From IMG/VR virus record IMGVR_UViG_3300007640_008134, positions 1 through 64,000 of that record: DNA of 64,000 nt; one strand, written 5' to 3'. Shown here piece by piece: positions 15,870 through 24,549 of the stretch. Source of the stretch: a virus. The first letter of the stretch is position 1; every line of letters starts with the position of its first letter. The notes beneath the pieces were generated by a model. It saw nothing but the letters and a program-made list of their open reading frames with translations, was not told the origin of the DNA and made no database searches. Made by a program: the position numbers and the translations under genes.

Positions 15870-17641
15870 TCTACAATATCGATATCGTTTTCATATGAAG
15901 TAAAGCCATTTTCTTTGATAACTTTCATTACATGATTGACTCTACCAACAAGTTCGTCTTTGTGTGAGATAAGGAAAACATTTTTGCTACGCTCTCTACC
16001 CATCTTTTTGAGTACAGCGAGCGCATTTTCAACACCAGCAGTGTCCATACCTGAGTCGATAAGTTCGTCGATGAACAACAAGTTGATGCCTTGATACAAC
16101 GATTCCCAAACATCACGGAATGCCCAGCTCATGCCTAATATTAGCCTGTTGCGTTCGCCTCGAGACAAGTTATCAAAGTCCAAGTCTTGTCCTAGCTGTG
16201 TAATCTCAACTGACAAATCGTTTTGGAATTCAACTTGATGTGGTAAGCCTAGTTTGTCTAAATAGTATGTGAGCCTATTGTTCAAGTACGCCAAGTTCTG
16301 ATCAATAATCTTTTTGCGAATGAACGAGTCTTTGTTTGTCAAAAGTTTCAGCAGAAACTCCTGATGTTCACGCAAGTTAGTAAGATTATTTACAGGTTGC
16401 CAATTGATTTCTTGTAGTGCTGTTGTTTTTAAGTCATCGATTTGTGCTAGATATGGATCTTCTTCTTGCTGTTTACTTATCAGCGAATTGCGTAAATTAT
16501 CTACGTTGTTTCTATGCTCGTATGCTTCTTTAGCACTCTCATAAAACGTGTTAGGACGTCCGTTGATGTCACCAATTTCTGTTAATAAGTTCATAGTTGC
16601 TTCTAATTTGTCTGCAACTTCTGTTTGATAAGCAAGTGCATCGCTTAATTCTTTTTGTTTTGTAGTTTCAATTTCTGCTTTCTTTTCCGCATGAAGCGTT
16701 TGACCGCAAGTGTAACAAATAGCATCGTCAAGTTCTTTAATATCCTTTTCTGCTTTGTCAACACCTTTGGTTGCTCTCATAAGTGCTGCTTCTAGTGTTG
16801 CTTTTTCTTTATTCAAACTAGTTATGCGATTATTCAGTTCTGTCCAATTAGTTAGTTTGTCGTGTGCTTCTAATTCTGTATCGATATCTAGTTTTTCTAA
16901 TTCTTCAATAGCAGTTTCAAGTTTTTTAACATCGTCTCTGCGTTTTGATTCCCAAGCACGTTGTCTACCTACAAGGGTTTCAATGCTAGATTCAATTTTC
17001 TTGTTGCTTGCTTCTATAGCATTAATCTTTAGAGTTTCTTCTGTGATAAAATCTTTAGTTTGTTTAACTTTTTCTTTTAACAAATCTGCTTTTTCGGTAA
17101 GAATAGTAATACCAAGTAGCTGTTCAATGATAGCACGTTGGTCATTTGCTCTCATACTAAGAAAAGGCTCTGTGTATGTGTTGAGTGCAACCACATGTTT
17201 AAACATATCGTGACTCATATCTAATAAATTATTAATACTTTCTTGTGTTTTACGACTATCGCCTTGTGATTCGTCTGTTAAATCTTCTTGTTCGTGTTCG
17301 TTAATATAAAACTTAAGAACATTTGGAGATCTACCGCGTTCGATACGATAGCTGTTACCACCTTTGTCAAAATTAAGGGTAACCAGCATGCCTTTGCTGT
17401 TAGTTTTATTGATTAAGTTATTGCGTTTAATGTTTGTTAATGCTGTACCGTACAATGCATATGATAATGCATTAATAATAGTAGTTTTACCAGTACCATT
17501 ACGTGATCCTGTATCGTCTCCGCCTTGGTCTAAGTTTTCACCAAGTACCAAAGTAAGTTGTTCTTTATTAAAGTCAACTGCTTGGGTGACATTACCCACA
17601 CTCATAAAGTTTTTTACGGTTAAGTCTTTAATTTTAATCAT
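15866..17641 (-). CDS. 46: recombination endonuclease subunit, SbcC/Rad50-like
   Basis: This 591-residue ABC-type ATPase is T4 gp46. It has Walker A GSRNGTGKT (residues 45-53), a long coiled coil split by a CYTCGQ zinc hook near residue 310, an LSRGE signature near residue 491 and Walker B LLFIDE near residue 522. With gp47 it resects double-strand ends for recombination-dependent replication and helps degrade host DNA. The hook and ATPase motifs are complete. The start overlaps the gp47 stop by four bases. Confidence 0.96.
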   Translation of the reverse strand: MIKIKDLTVKNFMSVGNVTQAVDFNKEQLTLVLGENLDQGGDDTGSRNGTGKTTIINALSYALYGTALTNIKRNNLINKTNSKGMLVTLNFDKGGNSYRIERGRSPNVLKFYINEHEQEDLTDESQGDSRKTQESINNLLDMSHDMFKHVVALNTYTEPFLSMRANDQRAIIEQLLGITILTEKADLLKEKVKQTKDFITEETLKINAIEASNKKIESSIETLVGRQRAWESKRRDDVKKLETAIEELEKLDIDTELEAHDKLTNWTELNNRITSLNKEKATLEAALMRATKGVDKAEKDIKELDDAICYTCGQTLHAEKKAEIETTKQKELSDALAYQTEVADKLEATMNLLTEIGDINGRPNTFYESAKEAYEHRNNVDNLRNSLISKQQEEDPYLAQIDDLKTTALQEINWQPVNNLTNLREHQEFLLKLLTNKDSFIRKKIIDQNLAYLNNRLTYYLDKLGLPHQVEFQNDLSVEITQLGQDLDFDNLSRGERNRLILGMSWAFRDVWESLYQGINLLFIDELIDSGMDTAGVENALAVLKKMGRERSKNVFLISHKDELVGRVNHVMKVIKENGFTSYENDIDIVE

Positions 17642-18651
17642 ACTAGCTCGTTGTATATGTCTAATAACAATTTCTTATTAAATTGTTCGCTGTCAATTGC
17701 TTGGATCTCGTTACTAACAATTTGATCTACACTTTCAAATTGTTCAATATCCAAGTCTGTGTTAATTTCCTCAATGTGTTTTTGAGGAATCAGTGTAATC
17801 TCTCTACAATTATATGTGTCAATGAATGTTTCTTTGATATATGTTGCTTCTTCAAAGCTAATATCAATATCAAGTGTAACTCTCAAGTACATATTTGGTT
17901 TGATTAATGTATCTTTTTCGTCAATTAGTTGTGATAACTTAACGGTACGGTACTTGGGACACTCTGGCCAGTTAACATATTCGGGTTCCGCATCGTTCTC
18001 GCGGTCCAATATCATCATACCACGGTCATCATCCCAAGCATCTGCATAGTTGTGCGGGAAAGCATTACCGATATAGTGGATCTTACCCTGCTTCTGACGC
18101 TTGTGGAAGTGGCCACTGAACACATACTCTTGATTCTTGAAGTGTTCCGACTTTAGTTCACCGTGATCTGGCATTTGTACCATAGCATTCATATAAAACG
18201 ATGGTAGTTCGAAGTGTCCAAACAGGTATTTGGCTTGTAATTTCTCGATTCTACGCCATTCATCGCCTACTAACCACGGAACTAGTGCAACATCATCAAT
18301 AACTTGCATTTCATCTACCATAGTAATGCCTGGTATGTGTTTTGCAAACTCAGTTGACTTTACATCACGCTTGTCTTTGTAATACAAGTCGTGATTACCA
18401 GCAAACATATAGAACTTATCAAACGATTCGCCTAGTTTCTCTAACAATCTAATGGTTGTATCCATGGTTGTGAGGTTGAGACTATTTCTATTGTGATGCC
18501 AGTCACCGCAAAAGATGCCTGTTTCGCAATTATTTGCTTTTGCTGTTTCAATATACCAATCAATATAACTTTCGCAGTCCTGATTATGGACACGACTATT
18601 ACCTTTCATACCTAAATGTATGTCAGTAAATACTGCTGCTTTTTTAAACAA
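17638..18651 (-). CDS. 47: recombination endonuclease subunit, Mre11/SbcD-like
   Basis: This 337-residue metallophosphatase is T4 gp47. Metal ligands are visible in DIHLG (Asp10, His12), CGDWHHN (Asp50), AGNHD (Asn86, His87) and SGHFHKR further on. It is the nuclease partner of gp46. The start codon is TTG with GGAG eight bases upstream; an ATG overlapping that site is out of frame. A sigma70-type promoter lies immediately upstream, so the pair is probably transcribed early by host polymerase. Confidence 0.95.
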   Translation of the reverse strand: MFKKAAVFTDIHLGMKGNSRVHNQDCESYIDWYIETAKANNCETGIFCGDWHHNRNSLNLTTMDTTIRLLEKLGESFDKFYMFAGNHDLYYKDKRDVKSTEFAKHIPGITMVDEMQVIDDVALVPWLVGDEWRRIEKLQAKYLFGHFELPSFYMNAMVQMPDHGELKSEHFKNQEYVFSGHFHKRQKQGKIHYIGNAFPHNYADAWDDDRGMMILDRENDAEPEYVNWPECPKYRTVKLSQLIDEKDTLIKPNMYLRVTLDIDISFEEATYIKETFIDTYNCREITLIPQKHIEEINTDLDIEQFESVDQIVSNEIQAIDSEQFNKKLLLDIYNELV

Positions 18652-18671
18652 TAGGATACTCCATTTTTTTT

Positions 18672-18700
18672 AGTATAATAGGAAAATACTAAGAAATCAA
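18672..18700 (-). promoter_or_regulatory. sigma70-type promoter for gp47-gp46
   Basis: TTGATT (18700-18695), a 17-base spacer and TATACT (18677-18672) on the minus strand sit in the 53-nt gap after gp55. They drive gp47, gp46 and probably the small basic protein and halogenase. Confidence 0.75.
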
Positions 18701-18704
18701 CCTG

Positions 18705-19532
18705 TTATTTTTTGCCATTAGACTCAAATCTTGCTTTTGAAGCTTCGTATTCTCCGGCAGCTTGCCTTGTATATGAAGGATCCATATTATTCATTTCTAA
18801 AATGTCATCTCTAATGTTTTGATTTCGTTTTTCTATATTAATAACACGCACAAAGCTATTAGTAACAGCAGCGGTATAATAAGCAAAGGGATTATTGGAT
18901 TTAGATTCATCAAATTGTAGTCCTATTTGTGCCAGCTGAAGGATTGCCTGTCCTTTCATTTCGTCATTATATGTGTATCCACGTACATTACCACGTGTTG
19001 CATAACGATCACATAATTTCATCCACATTCTTGCTAGTTTATCTGTAGCTTTACCGTGATCTTTTGAAAAATGTCCGTTTTGCATACCACCTTGCCAGTG
19101 GCTTTTACCTACACATATTAAATTATCGTCTTCGTCAAATTTATAATGCTGAAAAGGCGGAAAGTTTAGTTTTGTTTTAGTGTCTGCAACTGATTTCGGA
19201 TTCTTTTTACGTCCTGGCTCGTCTGGAACGTGTTCGAATGTCATAATTCTAAAAATTAATTCGTTTTTTTCAATTGTTCTGTAGTCTACTTCAAAATCAG
19301 CCATTTTAACTTTTCTACCAGCTGATTTAGCTTCTTCGTATGCTGCTTGACTTTGTTTTTTTGCTTTATTACGCTTTGCTTCTGCTATAGTTCTGATATT
19401 AATCTTATCTACTTCTGGTAAAATTATGTCGTATGTAGCATATTCAGGTGCTACAAAACTACAAAACGTGCTTTTCGATTTGTGTATTTCAGCAAGCATG
19501 TCTTTATTGTTAAGATAATTAACTTTTCTCAT
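18705..19532 (-). CDS. 55: late-transcription sigma factor
   Basis: The C-terminal half is clearly T4 gp55-like: DKLARMWMKLCDRYATRGN, RGYTYNDEMKGQAILQL, SNNPFAYYTAAVTNSF and IEKRNQNIRDDILE follow in order, corresponding to the sigma region-2 relative that recognises the late -10 box. The protein is 275 residues against 185 in T4. The extra N-terminal part contains a Lys/Ala-rich helix and a SVADTKTKLNFPPFQHYKF region that I do not recognise. It has its own consensus host promoter, so it would be made before the late genes that it switches on. Confidence 0.92.
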   Translation of the reverse strand: MRKVNYLNNKDMLAEIHKSKSTFCSFVAPEYATYDIILPEVDKINIRTIAEAKRNKAKKQSQAAYEEAKSAGRKVKMADFEVDYRTIEKNELIFRIMTFEHVPDEPGRKKNPKSVADTKTKLNFPPFQHYKFDEDDNLICVGKSHWQGGMQNGHFSKDHGKATDKLARMWMKLCDRYATRGNVRGYTYNDEMKGQAILQLAQIGLQFDESKSNNPFAYYTAAVTNSFVRVINIEKRNQNIRDDILEMNNMDPSYTRQAAGEYEASKARFESNGKK

Positions 19533-19553
19533 AAAAAAATAGTCCTTTTTAAT

Positions 19554-19582
19554 ATTATAATATACGTAGATAATTTTGTCAA
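19554..19582 (-). promoter_or_regulatory. consensus sigma70 promoter for gp55
   Basis: TTGACA (19582-19577), 17 bases, TATAAT (19559-19554) on the minus strand match the consensus fully. AAGGA lies ten bases before the gp55 ATG. The -35 abuts the divergent late box at 19583. Confidence 0.85.
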
Positions 19583-19590
19583 CTAAATAC
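19583..19590 (+). promoter_or_regulatory. late-promoter-like box for the baseplate operon
   Basis: CTAAATAC is followed by TATATAGGAG and the ATG at 19608. It would start the long plus-strand structural transcript and lies directly against the gp55 promoter. Confidence 0.6.
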
Positions 19591-19607
19591 TATATAGGAG
19601 TGATATC

Positions 19608-20387
19608 ATGGTTACTAGAAATCCAGAACAACAAAGATTTGATCAAAATAATCAAAAACTAAGTGTAGGTAACTACAACGATTACGGTAGATCGAGAAGA
19701 TGGACAGGTCCTGCAGGTGCAGAAAACGATTCTGTAAATGCTTCTACAGCAAGATTTGCTAATACTGATAAATTAAGTTCAGATTGGCGAGTCAAAATTA
19801 GTGTTCCTTACCTAAGCACCTTTAGAAGTAGTGAAATTTTGCGTCCATTAGCAGCAACTGATTATCAAGTTGTTTTTCCTTTAGTTCCTCAAATATCATT
19901 AGTGACATCGGCTGCGTATGGTGAAATGGCTCCTATACATAATAATTATCCTTTTCCTGTGTATCAACACAGCAGAACAGAAGACATAAATGTTGCAGGT
20001 GAATTTCCTGTGCAAACACCTCAAGATGCAGCATATTGGCTTGCAGTTTGTCATTTTGGTAGAAGTATTACTAAAATGGCATATGGTGAAACAAGTAATA
20101 AAGGCAGTCCGCCTCCATTATGTAAATTGAATGGGTATGGAGATTATGTATTGAACAATGTACCTGTGGTTTGCACTAGTTTTACAATAGAACTTCCAAA
20201 TAATGTAGATTATATTGAAACTAATGTTGCACCTTTACCAGGAGATTTTGCAGGTAAAACTCAATATGTACCAACAAGTAGTATCTTAAACTTTACTCTC
20301 AAACCAACATACAGCAGATCAAAAGTTGAACAATTTAGTTTTGATAAATTTGTTGCTGGACAATTATCTGATGAAGGATACATCTAA
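19608..20387 (+). CDS. baseplate tube-cap-like protein (gp48/gp54-type)
   Basis: The 259-residue protein has a disordered, Asn/Gln-rich N-terminus. Next comes RVKISVPYLSTF, then VVFPLVPQISLV, and a core with FGRSITKMAYG, CKLNGYGDYVLNNVPVVCTS and LPNNVDYIET. This pattern is seen in the tail-tube-cap or initiator proteins (gp48, gp54) of marine T4-like phages. It would terminate the baseplate dome and start the tail tube. AGGAG precedes the ATG and the stop overlaps the gp53 start as TAATG. The choice between gp48 and gp54 is not possible by eye. Confidence 0.55.
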   Translation: MVTRNPEQQRFDQNNQKLSVGNYNDYGRSRRWTGPAGAENDSVNASTARFANTDKLSSDWRVKISVPYLSTFRSSEILRPLAATDYQVVFPLVPQISLVTSAAYGEMAPIHNNYPFPVYQHSRTEDINVAGEFPVQTPQDAAYWLAVCHFGRSITKMAYGETSNKGSPPPLCKLNGYGDYVLNNVPVVCTSFTIELPNNVDYIETNVAPLPGDFAGKTQYVPTSSILNFTLKPTYSRSKVEQFSFDKFVAGQLSDEGYI

Positions 20388-20689
20388 TGGCAAGTTATAC
20401 AAAAACCAGTCCTTGGTCAAAAACTACAATATCAACGTCAGGTGAACTAGATATTTTAACAATCAGACCTATTCCTGCAGAAGACGACGATTATCTGTAT
20501 AAAATAGAAGCGCAATATACCCATAGGCCAGACCTGTTAGCATTTGATTTATATGGGACAAGTAAACTATGGTGGGTATTTGCACAAAGAAACATGGATA
20601 TTTTAAAAGATCCGGTATTTGATATGATTCCTGGCGTAGAAATTTATTTGCCTAAGTCGTCATCTTTGGCGCAAGAACTAGGATTGTAA
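20387..20689 (+). CDS. 53: baseplate wedge subunit gp53
   Basis: This 100-residue protein contains HRPDLLAFDLYGTSKLWWVF and DPVFDMIPGVEIYLP, diagnostic of gp53 in marine T4-like phages and resembling a LysM-type fold. It is shorter than T4 gp53 (about 196 residues), as usual in these phages. It joins wedges in the baseplate. Start and stop both overlap neighbours as TAATG. Confidence 0.85.
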   Translation: MASYTKTSPWSKTTISTSGELDILTIRPIPAEDDDYLYKIEAQYTHRPDLLAFDLYGTSKLWWVFAQRNMDILKDPVFDMIPGVEIYLPKSSSLAQELGL

Positions 20690-23028
20690 TGGTAAAAGAA
20701 AATATTTTAAATTATTTTGCAAGTTACAACACTATTTTTACTCTGTCTTGTTTAACTAGAGACGAGTTGGCAATGCCTAATGAAACATATAAAAATAATA
20801 TTCCTGCTAATGTTATTTTACGTAGTGGCGGTGGCGCAACAAACAAAGTAAACACAATTTATGAAGATTTAATAGGTGGTAAGCTAGAATATTTTATAGA
20901 CAATTTAGCAATTAAAAGTTTAGTTGCGCCTAATAATAAATCTCGTGTTGCAAACGCAAATTACTTTGAATTTACAATTTATGAACCGTATTCTATGGGT
21001 TTATTCATGCAAACACTACAAATTGCAGCAACAAATAGCGGATATAGAAATTATATTGCTTCACCTTTTATGTTAAGTGTTGAATTTGTTGGATATGATG
21101 ACGACGGTGATGTTCTTGTTACAGAAAATGGCGAAAACATTAGAAGAGATTTTCCAATTAAAATAACAAACATAGAATTTGAAGTTGATCAAGGTGGTTG
21201 TACTTATTCTGTAGAAGCAATGCCTTGGAATGAACAAGCATTTAGCGATCAAGTACAAGGTATTGGCAGTGATATCCAAATCAAAGGTAAAACTTCAATT
21301 CAGTTATTACAAAACGGAGAGCAAAGTTTAACAACAATTTTAAATGGTAGATTACAAGAATTAAAACAACAAGATCAATTGTTAGAAGCAGATGAAATTG
21401 TAATTACGTTTCCTACAGACATTGATACAAAAACAAATGCAGCACAAACTTCATCAAATACAAATACAGGTGCAACAAGACGGAAAAGTAAGTCAGGCGG
21501 TATTTTTGGGCAAATTGCAGCAGGAGCAATAGGTGGAGTTATAGGTGGTGCATTAAGCGGAAACAAAAATATTGGTCAAAACGCACTTCAAGGTGCGTTA
21601 GGTGGTGCATTAGGTGGTTTCGGCGGCGGTCTACTTGGTGGATTAGGACAAGGACTTGGAGGATTACTAACACAATTCAAGTCTGGAGACATTAATGGAC
21701 TCTTTCAAAACATAAGTGGCTTCCTAGGAGCTCAAGCACCACAAAATTTTGAGGCATTTTTAAGTATGATTACTGGTCAAGTATTAACGAAAAGTAATAT
21801 TGGCCAAAATTTAGCGAGAATTGCTCAATCTGAAGGCAGTGCAAATAGCATTGGAGCAAGTAAAATTGTAGAAGACTTTACAGAACAAGGTCAAGCACCT
21901 ATGGCACAAACTGGACAAGTTTATGATGCAAAAAATAAAGTTATGACCAGAGCAAAAAACGTTATCAGCAACGATGAAAGAATGTTTTCTTGGCCTGCAG
22001 GAACAAAAATTACTAGAATGATAGAAGAAGTAATTCTTACAACTGCTTGGGCAAAAGAATTAAGGCAGCGTTCTCCTGATGCTAATGGTATGGTTCCTTG
22101 GTTTAGAATAGATGCAGAAACATATTTGAAACCAAATGTAAACCAAGAAACGGTTTATGGTACTGATGCAAAGGTTTATCATTACAAAGTTACTGAATAT
22201 ATGGTGCATACTAGCCATTTCCAAAAACCTAATGATCCAGGTCCTAGTTATGTTCAACTAAAAAATAATGCTGTGAAAGAATACAATTACATTTACACAG
22301 GAAAAAACATTGACATACTTAATTTTAATATTAGATTTAACGCAAGTTTCTTTCAATATGTTCAAAGTGATGTAAATAACGGTTCAAATGATTTTAAACA
22401 AGGCGGAACACAAAACAGAGCAGTAAAACAACCTGTACAAACACTTTCACTGGATACAAACCCTGCAGGATCTATAAGTGCGTCAGGTGCTACCGTACAA
22501 ATGTTTACTAATTCAACAAGTACAATGGGCAACGGTGGTAGTGGCATTGATAATAGTGCAATACGTTGGGCAAGACAATTCCATGATCAAATTTTAGGAT
22601 CAGGTAGTGTAGATTTAGTTGAAGTTGACTTAGAAATACACGGTGATCCTTACTATATGTTTGATTCAGGACTAGGAAATTGGACTGATACGGCAGCTAG
22701 TTTAAATGAAACTTCGTCTGGGCAAATAGAATACCAAAGAAGTGAATGCGATGTTATATTAAACTTTAGAACACCTATTGATTATGACAATGAACTTGGT
22801 AACATGATATTTCCTGAGGATACGGTACCTGTAGGTGCATTTAGTGGACTATATAAAGTTATAGAAATTGAAAACATTGTGCGACAAAATCAATTCACAC
22901 AACGTCTTAAATTATTAAGAAGAAGAAATCAACCAGAAGATTTGGGTGTTGATGGTGCAGCGAATTCTAATAAAGTTGTTGAAGCACAAACAAGCCAAAA
23001 AATGCCGTCGCCATATAAGGACATTTAA
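20689..23028 (+). CDS. large baseplate structural protein with glycine-zipper insert
   Basis: The 779-residue protein begins with a beta-rich domain including FEFTIYEPYSMGLFMQTLQI and TNIEFEVDQGGCTYSVEA. Residues about 265-330 are a Gly/Ala-rich hydrophobic stretch (GAIGGVIGGALSG, GALGGALGGFGGGLLGG) with glycine-zipper spacing. The rest is a further beta-rich region ending in QRLKLLRRRNQPE. It lies between gp53 and the needle protein, which suggests a hub or tail-tip component. No T4 homolog is recognised by sequence; a gp27-like role is only positional. Confidence 0.65.
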   Translation: MVKENILNYFASYNTIFTLSCLTRDELAMPNETYKNNIPANVILRSGGGATNKVNTIYEDLIGGKLEYFIDNLAIKSLVAPNNKSRVANANYFEFTIYEPYSMGLFMQTLQIAATNSGYRNYIASPFMLSVEFVGYDDDGDVLVTENGENIRRDFPIKITNIEFEVDQGGCTYSVEAMPWNEQAFSDQVQGIGSDIQIKGKTSIQLLQNGEQSLTTILNGRLQELKQQDQLLEADEIVITFPTDIDTKTNAAQTSSNTNTGATRRKSKSGGIFGQIAAGAIGGVIGGALSGNKNIGQNALQGALGGALGGFGGGLLGGLGQGLGGLLTQFKSGDINGLFQNISGFLGAQAPQNFEAFLSMITGQVLTKSNIGQNLARIAQSEGSANSIGASKIVEDFTEQGQAPMAQTGQVYDAKNKVMTRAKNVISNDERMFSWPAGTKITRMIEEVILTTAWAKELRQRSPDANGMVPWFRIDAETYLKPNVNQETVYGTDAKVYHYKVTEYMVHTSHFQKPNDPGPSYVQLKNNAVKEYNYIYTGKNIDILNFNIRFNASFFQYVQSDVNNGSNDFKQGGTQNRAVKQPVQTLSLDTNPAGSISASGATVQMFTNSTSTMGNGGSGIDNSAIRWARQFHDQILGSGSVDLVEVDLEIHGDPYYMFDSGLGNWTDTAASLNETSSGQIEYQRSECDVILNFRTPIDYDNELGNMIFPEDTVPVGAFSGLYKVIEIENIVRQNQFTQRLKLLRRRNQPEDLGVDGAANSNKVVEAQTSQKMPSPYKDI

Positions 23029-23030
23029 TT

Positions 23031-24530
23031 ATGGATAACAAAAAGAATATGACTCCGGAACTTACTAGAACACCTGATTCTGGTGCAGAAATATCTCGTA
23101 GTGGTCCATATATTGGAAGAGTTGTAAAACACACTGATCCTTATTATCTTGGTGGGTTAGAAGTTGAACTTCTTAAAATGACTGAAGCAGGCAACCAAGG
23201 CGAAACATTAGGACAAACTGCAATTGTTTATTATGCAAGTCCTTTTTATGGTGTTACTGGAGCCCAACACTTAGGAAAAAATGACAGCTATTCAAATACA
23301 CAAAAAAGTTACGGGTGGTGGGCAGTTCCACCTGATCCAGGCACACTTGTTTTGTGTACATTTGTTGAAGGTAGCAGAGAATTTGGTTATTGGTTTGGTT
23401 GTGTACCTGAAGTTGGCATGACATTTATGCTGCCGAGCGGGCAAGCAAGTACAGAACAATTAAGTGGTCCTGTTCCTAGTGAGTTAAAAGGAAAAAGACT
23501 TCCTGCAGGTGAGTACAACAAAAAAATTACCAAGCCTCAAACTAATAATGTCGTAAAATACAAAAGACCGGTAAATGAAGATTTAGTTTCTGCATTAACT
23601 GAACAAGGTTTAGTTGAAGATGATATACGTGGTATTACCACAACAAGTGCTCAACGTGAATTTCCAAGTGCAGTTTACGGTTTTAGTTCTCCTGGTCCAA
23701 TAGACAAACGTGGTGGATCACCTCAAGGTGAAATTGGTTTAAAAGAAAGCAGAGCAACCGTACATGTTAACAGACTAGGAAGTAGTAGTATTGTAATTGA
23801 TGATGGCGATGACAAATTAATTAGAGAAGGATCACCAGCAGATACACCTTACAAATACAAGAACAAAGAAGCTAGTGAAAAAGGCGGCGATGTAACTAGA
23901 CCTGCAAACGAAATGATTAAACTTCGTACAAGAACAGGTGCTCAAATAATGATGAACACTAGTGAAGATTTAATATACATCAATAATAGTAGAGGAACAG
24001 CATGGATTGAAATGTCAAGCAATGGTAAGATTGATATTTACGCTCAAGATAGTATTAGTATTCATAGTGAAAATGATTTAAATTTTGTTGCTGATAGAGA
24101 TATTAATTTTGAAGCAGGCAGAAATATCAACTTTAATGCTGTATCTAACATATATCAAACAGCAGCAGTAAACTGGGAAGTTAAAGTAGGAGTTGATGGA
24201 AAAATAACAACTAACAACTTTCTTGAAACAACAGCAGTTGATACAAAAATTACAAGTACTGGCAAGAGTCATATTAGTAGTAGTAGCGGACATTACGAAA
24301 CTGCGGCTGTTATTCATATGAATGGACCCGAAGCTGAAACAGCAACCGCTGCAATTAAAGCAAAATTTCCGCAGCGTGTGCCACAGCACGAACCTTGGGA
24401 TGGACATGAAAATTGGAATCCGCCTGAAACTGCACCAGATAAAACTGAAGCAGTTGAAGAAAGTCAAGATATTCATATGGAAGGTAGACCTGTACATACT
24501 GATAGAACGCCATTAAACGAGCTAGAATAA
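23031..24530 (+). CDS. 5: gp5-like baseplate hub needle protein
   Basis: The N-terminal part (YIGRVVKHTDPYYLGGLEVEL, PPDPGTLVLCTF, REFGYWFGCVP) is the OB-fold of gp5/VgrG spike proteins. From about residue 300 short beta repeats (GKIDIYAQDSISIHSENDL, FVADRDINFEAGRNINF) match the gp5 C-terminal triple-stranded helix. There is no visible T4-type lysozyme domain between the two. The protein would form the membrane-puncturing needle without cell-wall hydrolysis. The extreme C-terminus is acidic and charged. Confidence 0.8.
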   Translation: MDNKKNMTPELTRTPDSGAEISRSGPYIGRVVKHTDPYYLGGLEVELLKMTEAGNQGETLGQTAIVYYASPFYGVTGAQHLGKNDSYSNTQKSYGWWAVPPDPGTLVLCTFVEGSREFGYWFGCVPEVGMTFMLPSGQASTEQLSGPVPSELKGKRLPAGEYNKKITKPQTNNVVKYKRPVNEDLVSALTEQGLVEDDIRGITTTSAQREFPSAVYGFSSPGPIDKRGGSPQGEIGLKESRATVHVNRLGSSSIVIDDGDDKLIREGSPADTPYKYKNKEASEKGGDVTRPANEMIKLRTRTGAQIMMNTSEDLIYINNSRGTAWIEMSSNGKIDIYAQDSISIHSENDLNFVADRDINFEAGRNINFNAVSNIYQTAAVNWEVKVGVDGKITTNNFLETTAVDTKITSTGKSHISSSSGHYETAAVIHMNGPEAETATAAIKAKFPQRVPQHEPWDGHENWNPPETAPDKTEAVEESQDIHMEGRPVHTDRTPLNELE

Positions 24531-24534
24531 ATAT
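24527..24534 (+). promoter_or_regulatory. late-promoter-like box
   Basis: ATAAATAT overlaps the stop of the needle gene and lies 15 nt before the ATG at 24550, which has GAGGG upstream. Confidence 0.45.
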
Positions 24535-24549
24535 TATGAGGGTAACAAC

